From Bradysia coprophila (taxonomy: Eukaryota; Arthropoda; Insecta; Diptera; Sciaridae), in contig NW_023503493.1 of assembly GCF_014529535.1 (NCBI RefSeq), positions 17,144,001 through 17,208,000 of the forward strand: DNA of 64,000 nucleotides, written 5' to 3'. A program made the position numbers and the translations under genes. Each line of letters opens with the position of its first letter. Positions within the stretch are counted from its first letter, which is position 1. The notes under the pieces are model-generated. The model saw only the letters and a program-made list of their open reading frames with translations, made no database searches and had not been told where the DNA came from. Below, one piece after another: positions 47,755-58,904 of the stretch.

Positions 47755-48712
47755 ATAAATTTATACGTCAGAGAGGATTTTTAGGTCTTTTTTCTTAAAA
47801 AAAGAACCTATTGTGGACACTTCATCTGTCCGTCCGTCCGTCCATGTGTCTGTGTCACAAACTATAATTATGGCGATTACAGCCAAATACGTGACACTTA
47901 GAATTGCAATGCTACTATGATCAAATCAACACCAGGCAAATCATTATTATTTGTTATCTGGTAACCGATCGATCATAGCAGACATTACGATTTGAAAATT
48001 TGGTAGTTTTTGGTAGTTGGACTACCAAAATAATTATCAGCGAAGATGTTAACTGTTCGAGAGATGAGCACCGACTGATGAAATTAGGCGGCCTGCTGGT
48101 CTACTTATAAATCGAGTATTTGGTAGTTGACTACCAAGCTATTACGGAGGTTGTAGAGATGTTTACTGTTTGAGAGCTGCAAAGCGACTGACGAAATTAG
48201 TCGGCTAGCTTGCCTATTTATAATTCGAAAATTTGGTAGTTGAATACCAAACAAAGTGGTAGTTGAATGAATACCAAGCTGATAGTAAACAGAAATTGAA
48301 AAAGAAAAGAAAAAAGACCTCACCAGGCTTCAGCCGGTCTATTCTTGTTTCTCCTTTGTTACGATCTGTGATTTTTTCTATTTTGCGATTTAGTATGGAA
48401 ATGAAAACTAAAATTGAGATATCTTTGCTGTTTTAAGTGGTTTTTCATATTTTCTTGGACCAAAATGTTTTAAAGTGTGTTTCGAATCGATTGACATTAA
48501 CAAAATAATAAAATAGAAAAAAATAAATATTTGCACACAATCTGTTAATGCCAATCGATTCCAAACATTTTGGTCCAAAAAAATATAAAAAACCACTTAA
48601 AGCAGCAAAGATATCTCAATTTTAGTTTTCATTTCCATACTGCATCACAAAATAGAAAAACTGACAGATAGCAACAAAGGAGAAAAAAGCTCTCTCTGAC
48701 GTATAAATTTAT
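47755..48712. mobile_element. Composite inverted-repeat element, about 960 bp
   Basis: The outer ends are 21-bp inverted copies of ATAAATTTATACGTCAGAGAG (47755-47775 and 48692-48712). The interior holds a GTCCGTCCGTCCGTCC tract near 47830, several copies of ATTTGGTAGTTG, and a separate palindrome of about 330 bp at 48350-48685 (arms around CTTTGCTGTTTTAAGTGG and TGGACCAAAATG). It looks like one MITE nested in another. Non-coding. Confidence 0.7.
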
Positions 48713-48896
48713 ACGACTAATGGCGTGGATTAAGTGTGTATGAGACTATAGAGGGAGTTTTTCAATCATGAAGCTGGTAAAAGCTCTTTAAGATCAACAC
48801 AATCAATGCGTTTTCTTAGGATCAACACAAACGCATTGAGTTTTTGATAGGAGGTACATCCACGACCCCTTCCCTCTTTTTTTATTTATTTTTTCA

Positions 48897-49060
48897 TGCT
48901 TCGGGGCCGAAAGTGACGGCAATTTTTGAGCTTTTCTCGAGTTTTCGGCACTTTGCATGAAAACTCGCATGTGTATTGCTTTGGCTTTGGCTCACTCTGT
49001 TCGGCCTACAACTCACGAAATTGCCTAAAATCAATCTTGCAAATCAGGTACACAAATGAC
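48897..49060. repeat. Dispersed repeat family A, fragment
   Basis: Shares the GGGGCCGAAA...CTTTTCTCGAGTTTTCGG block and the ACAACTCACGAAATTGCCTAAA segment with the copy at 30830-31455. Truncated on both sides. Confidence 0.6.
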
Positions 49061-49518
49061 TATTTATTCCTTTCAACTTGCGCTGTATTTTTTGTCGTAT
49101 GCATCGTAGATATACGGACTTGCGTCACACAATCAATGTAGGACCAACTCAAAACATTTCATATAGAAACAGTAAACATTTCAAAACAGTGTTCGTTCGA
49201 AATTCGATAAAGTTTTGAATTGCACCAATAAAAGCATTAAATTTATCAACGCCGATAGTGTGAGTTACATTCAAACAAATCGAAAAAAATTTGTAATTGA
49301 AATAATTTGTCCATTTGGTGTAGCAAAGCAGGAACCGAGTGAAGCTTTTTAAAAATTGTTGTGTATCTAGGTTAACCGGGCACTATTTTTAATTGCATCT
49401 AAATTTGATGAATAAAATGTCGTTTGATATCAATCGACTCTAATTCGACAATAATTTTTTGAACAGGTCATTAGCACCAAAAGGATATTCCTGATAAAAT
49501 CGACTACACAACAATAAA

Positions 49519-52430
49519 ATGAGCGAAAAAAGACGAGGTGAATCAAATATCAATTGTGTATTATATCAAAACACATAAGACTTTTTATAACATTCAGATT
49601 CCGTGGATTCACTTCCCCTACCACTAATTACAAAATCACAAAAGGATGTCGACAACATCCACAACCCGCGTTTACGCCAACGAAATATTCAAATCAAAAC
49701 TATGGAAAGTATGGACCGAGCAGAAACAGAAGATGACGACGAATCGTTGTCTAAGCGACGGGTTAATTTTGAAGAAAATACAGACGAAGACATAGACTCA
49801 TCAGCATTTGAAACGTACCTAGTCATTAAGTTTGCTAACAATGTGAACAGTAAATCACTTCGTTGGATTGTGGATAAGATTCGCGGTAAGAAGAATTATG
49901 GCGGAGCTGAGCTGCTGATACGAAAAGAACCGAACAGCGAGTACGGATAAGAATGATTAAATTTCGATCAGATTCCAATAATAATTTCAATTCCATTTTT
50001 GGTAGTACAAGCCAAGGACTGGTTCTTCACCTATCGGCAACAAGTACCAAATTTTTTCAAATGGCCGATGAGTTGGAAATTATGAAGAAGAGTAGAAGCG
50101 GAGTCATGAAAAATTTCAATGTCAGCAGCTTGGACGACTTCTTTGTGGACGGTAGTATGGACGTAGAAAATATTTTGACTTCTGCTGATAAGCAAATTAT
50201 TGTGAAACATGCACTCGACAGCATTAAAGCTAGTGAACACGAAAAATCTCTACCTGGATCTGAACATGTGAGTGTAAACATTGATTAACACCTGACAATG
50301 TAACAAAGATTTTCCATGAGTTTGGCGGTGATGTTAATCTCTCACATTAGGTCAATTTTTACCATGGACAGTCTATCATTTCTGCATGCTTGGAAGATGG
50401 CATTGTGGAAAGTGTGTATCCATTACAAAATAAGGTACAAATTTTCATCGCTTTTATCGAGTATAAATCGGATAATGAAAGCGGCTCTGTTTCTCACAGG
50501 AATTTCTGAAAAAATTCGGTCCCGAATGGTACCTGAGTTCGCTGAAGAAGCAGCCAGTGGAAAAGATTCGAGAGTATTTTGGCGAAAGTGTGGGAATTTA
50601 TTTCTGTTTTGTGGGTAAGCCTTGAGTTTACTCTATCGCATCGATAAAGGTGACCCATTTCACCCTATACACCTCGACTTTAAGCGAAAAGATTTTTACT
50701 GACAATAATTTCATTAAATCCTCTCCAGTTTACGTTTCATATTTTCAGAATATTACACTGTGGCTCTGGTCGTACCCGCCATTCTAGGAATAGTTCAGTA
50801 TTTTACCTGCAGGAGCATCGTTCCATTTTTCTGTATATTTTATGTGATCTGGATGACTGTAAGTGAAGAAAACAGGACAATTTAATCACTGTGCAACTCA
50901 GTCTTCTGATCATTTTTCTTTTGAATAGATTTTCCTTGAAGTATGGAAACGTAAATGCTCTGCTCTGGCCTATCGCTGGGGTACGAATTTACTTTTAAGA
51001 TTTGAGAAATTTTTATTTCATTTCGTTTTTGGTATCTTTTCCTAACTAAAGGTACCATAACCATGACGAATTTAGATCAGCCCCGTGTCGGCTTCTACGG
51101 CACAATTGGTAAAGATCCAATCACTGGCAAAATGCAACCTCAGTATCCCATATGGAAGACGTATGTCATCATGTACTGCGTATCCATTCCATTGTGCCTC
51201 ATCTGTATGATACCTGCGGCTCTACTGGCAGTGTCGCAATTCTGGCTCGAAGGCAAAGTCACCGATTTGGTTGGTCCTGACTCATGGTTAACGTATCTGC
51301 CATCAATTTTCGAGGCCATTTGTGTGGCAATTTTTTCTGGAAAATTTGAGGCTCTGGCTAATTGGTTAACGGATCGTGAGAATCACAGGACTCAGGCGCA
51401 ATACGAAAGGCATCGAGTGGTGAAACTAATTGCACTCGAATTTGTAAATAACTTTTTGTCATTGTTTTACATTGCGTTCTGGTTGCGAGACGTTAACATG
51501 GTGAGGTCTCAATTGATGACGCAGCTTATCGTATTTCAAGTAAGTTCTTGAGATTTTGTTGTTTTGTTGTTACCACTTCTGATTCGGAAAATTGATTGAC
51601 TAATTCATGCAGATAGTGCAGAAAATGCAGGGTAGCTTATATCCCATTGCCATGTCAAGACTGTTAGTTTTGAAGGACTCGGTACTCAGCAGCTGGTATC
51701 AGGTAAATATTTCTGGATTCTCAAATAAACACAAATTAAGAACATGAAAATATCTGCAGCCACAAGAGCATCAACTAGTGGATCTAAATATCAGCGAGCT
51801 ACCCAGAAACGATCCTCGTATTAAACAAAATAAATACGAGAGCACTCTACTCGAATATAACAGCACGTATGAGGACTACCTGGAAATGTACATTCAATTC
51901 GGTTACGTTGTTCTGTTCGCTTCGGTGGCACCATTGGCTGCTCTAACTGCACTAGTAAATAATATCATCGAAATTCGGTTGGACGCATTCAAATTATGCA
52001 AAATGTACAAACGACCATTGGCAAAACGAGCTAAGAATACCGGAGCCTGGCTGCTGGCATTCGAAACATTACTAGTCATGTCAATTATCACCAACTGTGG
52101 CTTGTTATATCTGCAGCCGGAAGTGAGGTAAAGCAAAACAAATTTTTTAGACTAGAGGTCAACACGGACGAAAACGAATTCACTCCCATAACACCCTCTG
52201 TAATCTAATATCTCTGCCTTAATTTGACGTCACTTAGCTATCTGGCCCCGAATTCACTGCCACAAGATGTCCTAATGGCCTTTGTCGTCGGTGAACATAT
52301 TTTGCTTGGTGTTGCCTGGGCTATAAACAAAGCGATTCCCGATCGACCATGGTGGGTTCGTGTTGCATTGGCCAAAGCTGATTACGAATCGCGCCAAGCA
52401 ATGAAGAGAGAGGTTAAAATTTACAATTAA
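49519..52430 (+). CDS. Anoctamin (TMEM16), ANO10/ANO8-like
   Basis: TMEM16 membrane protein: family members are calcium-activated chloride channels or phospholipid scramblases, and ANO10-type members are mostly intracellular. Eleven exons: 49519-49537, 49598-49940, 50006-50267, 50351-50434, 50500-50614, 50749-50858, 50929-50980, 51052-51539, 51613-51702, 51760-52127 and 52238-52430. They total 2124 nt, giving 707 residues with every junction in phase. Hallmarks are the cytosolic N-domain (AELLIRKEP), a short GQSII motif and [13 protein letters not shown] before TM1. FLEVWKRK, the TM6 region [16 protein letters not shown] and a TM7-TM8 stretch [12 protein letters not shown]...[10 protein letters not shown] also appear. 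The acidic residues in the last two are where the family's Ca2+ sites lie. The C-terminus is basic. Exon 1 has only 19 nt. A (GA)n tract follows in the 3' UTR. Confidence 0.92.
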
Positions 52431-52470
52431 ATTTCGTTTTGTGTGAGAGATGTGCTACATACAGATATAG

Positions 52471-52492
52471 GGAGAGAGAGAGAGAGAGAGAG
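52471..52492. repeat. (GA)n microsatellite in the anoctamin 3' flank
   Basis: About eleven GA dinucleotides, 40 nt past the anoctamin stop codon. Confidence 0.9.
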
Positions 52493-52944
52493 TTGTTGCT
52501 TGAAATTTGGATTGGCTTTCCGTTGTAGAACTAAAATAAGAGAACGGTAATTTTGCTTGTGTTTTAATTTACTTCCTAAGTGACGACTGACTAAATAACC
52601 TCCATACAAATCACTCACAACACTCCTCGGGACCGTGTGGTTTGTCAATGAAGGTCGTTTAAAAAGCGAACCATTACATTTTATCATTGATGGATGCAGT
52701 TGCCTGCCTGTGCTCTCTCACCGCAACATGCTAATTTTAACGATGTAAATATTGCAACATCTTCATTAAGGTCTCGCTTAAAAATTGGTTTAATTTTGCT
52801 GACGAAATGTTTCCCATTGAATTTTCAGAGTGCACAGCTCACCAGACAAATATTGTATCGCCGTTTTTACAGTGTCCACGGAAGTCATCATCGCCATAAA
52901 AATTGTTAAAATTCAAAAATGTTCAGTTCGACTTTCGACTTTCG

Positions 52945-53002
52945 TTTATTTCAAGCTAGGAACGCAAACATGACCGAACCGATTGTTTTTTTTGCGAATA
53001 AA
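52945..53002. terminator. Interlocking poly(A) signals of convergent genes
   Basis: The plus-strand AATAAA at 52997-53002 would serve the anoctamin. The minus-strand AATAAA (TTTATT at 52945-52950) would serve the SDR gene whose stop is at 53026. Each lies beyond the other, so the two 3' UTRs should overlap. Confidence 0.5.
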
Positions 53003-53025
53003 AATGTTCGTTTAACAGCACGACT

Positions 53026-54040
53026 TTAGGCCTGCAACAGAAAATTTTTATAATCTCGAACTATGTCCTCAAAGCAAACATCTTTCTTATATCCCAGTTC
53101 GAGCGCCGGACCATTATCGACAGCCGTCGCCCAGCTCTTCAGTATGGGAATCAATTTCTCATCATTTTCCTCTTTTAAGTATTTTAACAAATTGTCTCCA
53201 CCAACACTCGCCAGCGCATCCATCATTTCCTGTATTGAAACACCGATACCAGGCAAATTAATCTGACGAATATGTGATGGTAGAGCATCAGATGGAATGG
53301 TAAGTGTATGTAGAAGATTACAGACCAGGGTGCGTGGAGAGCATAACCACGAAACAAGCGAACGTTCGACTATGGGAATGATACATGCAAGGCCACTAAA
53401 GGGTTCTCGAATCATTCCTGAGAGATAAAATTAGATAAATGCTCGGCAAATTGTGGTGAGTAATAAAAGAACCAGAAAGAAACGACGAAGCTGCTGCTGT
53501 CGGTTCGCCTGGACGCACAACAATGCTTGGCAGGCGGAGAATGAAGCCATCGATAAACTTTCGACGTGTGTAGTCGTTTATCAACGTTTCACAGACAATT
53601 TTCTCCGCTCCATATGATGATTGTGGCGTCGGTATGACACCATTGTGTACTACATCTGGAATTGGACGGCCGTAAACGGCCATTGAAGAAGTATATATGA
53701 CTCGAACTCCGGGACATGTTTTCCGGAGCGCTTCCAGCAGATTCATTGTGGCATAAACATTTCCTTGCATGCCAAGCTCAAAGTCTGCTTCCGAGCCAGA
53801 TGACATAATGCCATGGAGCACATACACGGCGTTCAAATCTTTTGTTACGATGGACGGTAAACATGTAGCGTCACTGAGATCGGCTGTTACTGTTTTAGCA
53901 TTTTGTGGATATTTTACGTTTCCTGGTATCTTGGGTTGTACTATACCAGCAAGTGTGACCGTATATTGTGAGTCGTTCAGAAGTGCGGAAGCGATCAGTT
54001 GACCAATAAATCCTCCAGCTCCAGTGATAAGAATATGCAT
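53026..54040 (-). CDS. D-erythronate dehydrogenase-like extended SDR
   Basis: NAD-dependent extended short-chain dehydrogenase. Exons 54040-53473 and 53417-53026 are joined across a 55-nt intron to give 319 residues, typical of the family. Reading through the intron breaks the conserved segment; splicing restores SSFLSGMIREPF. Visible are the Rossmann motif G7-x-x-G10-x-x-G13, the catalytic Ser in YTSSMAVYG (118/119), Tyr143 and Lys147 in YGAEK, and the LRLPSIVVRPG substrate-side strand. The AAASSFxSG-xIREP signature fits DenD-type D-erythronate dehydrogenases, which oxidise four-carbon sugar acids (tetronates) in bacterial and fungal catabolism. Substrate in this organism is inference. It is convergent with the anoctamin and co-oriented with the peroxidase 1.5 kb upstream. 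Its microbial flavour suggests horizontal origin, unproven here. Confidence 0.8.
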
Positions 54041-55570
54041 TTTACAGACAGAGTTTGGTGGGTGATGAAGTGCAGGTATTTACTGGCTTTGATAAATTTA
54101 TGATTCTGTTGTTCCACTGATAAGTTTTCGAATTGTACACAAAAATATTCGACGACTTAGCTCAAGAAATAAATTTCAAAATACTTCTGTTCACAACAAG
54201 GTACCACTTCAAATTGAAACTCTGTGATGAGATATTTTCGTAAAAATGTAAATAACTTGCTTGATAAAACCTGTTACTTAACACAACAGAAGATTAGATT
54301 ATAAGGTGGATCGTATGCCAAAGTTTGCTAGGTTTTTATTCGAGTATTTTAGTAGGTCTGGCTCAAAACTGTAGAACAAAGAAAATCTCACAAATTTCAG
54401 ACTTATGCCCTTTAAATGAGTTTTACATGAGTTTTTTGATGCTTATGAGCTATTTTTGATTAGATACAAAACAGATAAGTTATGAAGACGTTCGAGAAAT
54501 TTCGGAAATGACATTCGTAATGAAGACCAAGGATCGCAAGTAAATTACACTCGAGTAAATTTTTCTAAGGCGTGGAACAGGTCAGGCATCCATTGATCTG
54601 AATCATAAATTAGATTTGACTTGATCTGATCTGACCTGAATTTTTTAAGTTCAAAACTCACCTGATCTGACCTAATTTGATTCTGAATTCATCAGAACTG
54701 ATTGGATCTGAACTTCAGATTCTGAAGTGACATGCACTGACAAATAAGTTTCGAAAAACTCAGCTGTTGCGGGTAACTTTGTCTCCAGGTAATGTACAAT
54801 AGCTGCCACAGCTGTAGCGCCCCACACAAAAAATACAGCTGCGGCAGATAATGTAGATTACCTGGAGACAAAGTTACCTGCGACAGGTGAGTTTTTCGAA
54901 ACTTTTTTGTCTTAGCTCATACCAAAACGAATACGAATTGGTAAAACCGGGAGAGGAGACACAAAAATATTCGTTCAAAATTTTCCATAACAAAAATCTG
55001 GAAAATCCATCAACTTTATTCGCTCCACATAATTCCACCTCTTCGTTATACGACTTCAGATCATTTTTATGCGTCTCTCACAATTTCCTGTCGTTAATAC
55101 AGAAACAAACGTCTATCAGCACAAAAAAAAACTCGTCCCATTCACTAGCCTCAAATCTAATCTTTCGTAACTGTTGACGACACACACGTCATGAATGAAT
55201 GAGAATGTTCCTCATTAATTGACTTATTAACAGCGATTATTTTGTATGGACTTACGATAGGATTTGTTGCCCACAAATTGTAGGATTATGAGCGTGCGAT
55301 ATGTCTTTTTATCTATTTCTTCATGACGATATATGACCTTTGGGCACTTGGAATTCACTCGATTGCGTTGATAGCAGAATAATTGGGCAAACGTTTTCTT
55401 GAAATGCTTTTATTAAAAGAATGTTTTAAAGTGATGCCAAGTAAATCAACAGGAAATTCATCACATTCTGGTAGAAAAATAAATTTTGATACGATGCCTT
55501 TACAGTTGCAAGCTGAATATAATATTTATGTAGATAATAAGTAATTGATCATGCAAAGTGATGCTCACGT
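54041..55570. other. Spacer between the SDR and peroxidase genes
   Basis: It holds the SDR upstream region and the peroxidase 3' flank (TTTATT, a minus-strand AATAAA, near 55409). The patch 54600-54740 is built of degenerate ATCTGACCTGA words, and a foldback element lies at 54739-54911. No gene is supported. Confidence 0.6.
54739..54911. repeat. Foldback element between the two foreign-looking genes
   Basis: Ends GACAAA-x2-AAGTTTCGAAAAACTC and their inverse enclose arms with GGTAACTTTGTCTCCAGGTA and GCTGCCACAGCTGTA. The total is about 173 bp with arms of about 75 bp. Non-coding. Confidence 0.8.
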
Positions 55571-56832
55571 TCACGTAGATTTGAATTGTATTTCGGGCGC
55601 ATCCTCTGGGAATTGGACGCCCAGTTCCAGCAATTTCTTAAAAGCCTTTGCGAAATCAACGCCAAACCTTTTCTCATCCTTAGCGTACGTTTCCACCCAT
55701 TTCTTAAATTCGGCATCTTTGACAAATGCCATATCAGCCGGCAGCATCATCAAATTCCCGGTTTCCTTGTCCACAAACTGTTTCGGACCCGACCACTTCT
55801 TTTCGACCCACTTGCGATTCAACAATTCACTATAGTATGCATTGCTGAAAGTGGTTGGCGAGAATGTCCACGGACCGTCGAAACCTGATCTATCCGTATG
55901 GCATCGACCAACACCATGGGCGCCAATAAGAGCCACAATTTCTTGGTCATTGAATCCCATTCGATAGAAAACGTCACGAGGATGTTGTGGTGTAGGATTA
56001 CCACCGTCGGGTAGACGACCGTCTGGTGGACAATCTTGAGCGGCTCCATCTAGGCGAGAAAAAGGAAATAAATTGTAACTCAAGCGTACCAACGAAAAAT
56101 GTAAATTGACTTACCAACACGTCCTGGTCTCCAAGAGACGGTCGGACCACCCTGAAATAAACATTATGTATACAGTCGATTGTCGATCAATGCAATGAAA
56201 AAAATTTCCACTATTCACCATTTCTTGCACAGCTACAACACCTCCCAAAGTCCACAGGTCACCGTAAGAAATCCATGGGAATTGCTTCTTAATTTTCTCC
56301 AATTTTTCTCTCGCAATGTGCAAGCCAGCATTAGCACCATGCTTGCTTTCTGGTTCGAAGCGCATTGTAGCTCTGGCCGATCCTCCATTCTTATTCGTTT
56401 TGCAATAAGTACCAGAAGCATGCCAAGCCAGTCGTATTAGAACGGGCCCGTATGATCCATCGTCGTATTGCGAATTTTCTTCTAAAATTTCTGCTATCGC
56501 ATTGTAAACCTGATTTGTCAGAAATGACATCACATCAACACTAAGTGAAGCAAAACGATAAATGTAACTCGTGAAATAACCTTTTGATAATCCTCTTGCT
56601 TCCTAGGACCCTTATTGCCATCATTTTGAGTGGACCATACGTAATAGCCGCCTCCAGCTCCTACTGCGGCTAATGCTGCCCAAAGACCCAATCGTGATCC
56701 ACCTTCCTTTCCTGCTCCAGCTGATGCATAATTACGGATAACATTTGGCTGGAAAGTTCTTCGGAACGCTTGTGTCGTCATCACAATTGTGCCGGCTCTT
56801 ACAAAAGGTAATTTTTTCAACGCCGATGCCAT
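55571..56832 (-). CDS. Mitochondrial cytochrome c peroxidase-like class I haem peroxidase
   Basis: Reduces H2O2 with electrons from cytochrome c in the mitochondrial intermembrane space, by family. Exons 56832-56581, 56509-56219, 56151-56115 and 56049-55571 give 352 residues; introns are 65-71 nt. The first 37 residues are Arg/Thr/Ser-rich and lack acids, and a hydrophobic stretch ([19 protein letters not shown], about 48-66) follows. This is the two-part presequence of fungal CcP. Catalytic residues are distal Arg110, Trp113 and His114 (IRLAWH), proximal His238 (IGAH), Asp299 (LPAD) and Trp254 (GPW), the site that carries the CcP radical. Arg247 occupies the place of Asn184 in yeast CcP and Arg172 in ascorbate peroxidase. 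Class I peroxidases are normally bacterial, fungal, protist and plant proteins and are rare in animals. Canonical introns and the surrounding animal genes argue against contamination. Horizontal origin is inference. Confidence 0.9.
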
Positions 56833-57730
56833 CTTTATCTATTTGTCGAACGAGACGAAATTTGTGCTTTGTAATGATAGAACGAATACAAGAACAGAGC
56901 CGGTAGTTTTCCCGTGTTACTGCCGGTATTGCTCACCAATTTTTATAGAAATAAAAACTCTATTTTTTAATAATTGCGCAACTAGTTGCCTTCAATACCT
57001 CAGACGTACTTCAATGGACTAATGGACTTACTGTTTCGTGCTTATGTCACGTAATGTGAGATATATAGGTTGTATGTTGTAAACAGTTCTATTCTCTTGT
57101 ATTTATTACAATCAAAGTATTATGACCTATATGACTGTGTGCCGACTGTGTAACGATGAGAACGATATCGTGTATGAAAACTGGTTTTATGCTGTGCGTT
57201 TTATGTAATAGTGTAGAGGAGTGAAGTCGTTTCAATCAAACGAACAATGAAGCGCTCATATGATGTTATATGATCCAATCTGGCAACACTAAGTCGACGA
57301 GATCATAGAACGTCAGTATCTACTATGAAAAAGGTGAGGTGGTTCATGTATTGGATATGAATATGATCTTGATATTCGCGAAGCTTATTACAACGATTAA
57401 GAATTATTTTTCTTTTTGATCCTCTTTGTACGGATTCGTTTTTGATATTGTTTGAACATTATACTAACAAATTTGTCTTATATTTTTATATCTCTTATTG
57501 CAAATGGTATGTGACATTGAAAGATATACCCAAAAACCGTAATAAGTACATACCAAGTTGTATTTACCTCTTACACCCATTTGTCAATAAAAATACCACT
57601 TGATACAGACAGTGTTTTTTAAAAATTTGTGTTTAATTATTTATTTAAAAGACAAGCTTTTGAAGAGATGGGAAGGGAAGGAAGGGTAACATAGGTCTCA
57701 AATGATCACTGTGTTCCTTCATAAATTTTC

Positions 57731-57893
57731 TTACACACACGGAATTTTGAAAACTGACATATTTTCTGTTTCTGTGTTTTACTTGAGTTTCTGAATTCTC
57801 CATATAAAAATACACGCAAAAATCTCAAAAAACCAGTAGACCACGAAACAGAAAATGTGTCGGTTTTCAAAATTCCGCGAGTGTACACTTACA
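57731..57893. repeat. 163-bp foldback element
   Basis: Arms GGAATTTTGAAAACTGACA...TTTTCTGTTTC and a near-exact inverse lie about 50 bp apart, with outer ACAC/GTGT-rich ends. Non-coding. Confidence 0.8.
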
Positions 57894-58904
57894 CTTAATG
57901 CAGCTGCCTAGTTTCTTTATAATATTAGGACACTATTCGCAGGCAAATTAGTAGAAATAAAGAAACTATTTGTAGGCGCCTGAGAATAGTCACTTCGATG
58001 AATTTTAACGTTTGTTTTCCCATCGAAAATTTTAAAACTGTAAATTGGAGATGGTCACTTGAACCACCATTTTATTAGATCTAAAAATCACATTATCACG
58101 GAACATTATCCTGTTATTAGATGTGGTCTGTCGCTAGCATCATCCGCGTAACGTCCCGCGTTTGTTCTTTGCAAAGTTCGTCGTAAAAATTATGAATCAT
58201 TTACGATGAGCTAGGTGAAAGGGGCAAACAAAAATTGTGTTCATTGAGACAAAATGTGTTAGACATGTGTGTATGTTTAGCACCTGGTCCAGGTCCTTGT
58301 GTCGAAAAAAATTACTCCGGCCGCCTTTAAGTTCTTTAAGATTTTTCTTTGTTCCATGTTGTTTGCCACGAAAAATTGTAGAGTTTTTTCCCCGGAAAAT
58401 GGAAAAAAATTCAGTCCGGAAAAGTCATCCATATGAAAACCTTCAAAGTCGAACATCTCTGAAAATGCAATATCTTTTTGAAAAATTTCCTTTGTTCTGG
58501 ATAGTATTTCCGATATTTCATGAAAAAACTTATTTTAAAGGAGTCGGTATTAGGGTTACACCAAAAAGTGTCCCGGAAAACTCATCAACTTTGAAGCATT
58601 TCCGATTTATTTTTCATAAAAGTGCTATCATTCGGAAGCTACATTCAAGTACATTCAAGCTACATTCTCCAGCTGACCGTGATCCATGTTAATGTTCAGC
58701 CTGACAAATTCATGAATATCCTTATAAGGATTCTTTAAGTTTTTTTTTTCTATAGATCAATGAAAGATTCGTAAGGATTATGGAAAGTTTCATATTTCGG
58801 ATGTTATTAACGATGTACCCTATGAAAATTTCAATTTACTTTTACGAAAGCTTTTTTGTGTGACATAGGTCCCGTTTCAATATGAAATTATTTTTACATG
58901 ACTA

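Noticed and set aside
55571-56832. Fungal contamination as the explanation of the peroxidase gene
   Set aside because: The gene lies in continuous sequence with animal genes on both sides, next to host-type repeats, and has introns of the same size as its neighbours. An assembly chimera cannot be excluded without reads.
58237-58692. 151-codon ORF in the peroxidase-collagen spacer
   Set aside because: No domain, Phe/Lys/Ser-rich composition as expected from AT-rich DNA, a weak start and no neighbouring splice structure.
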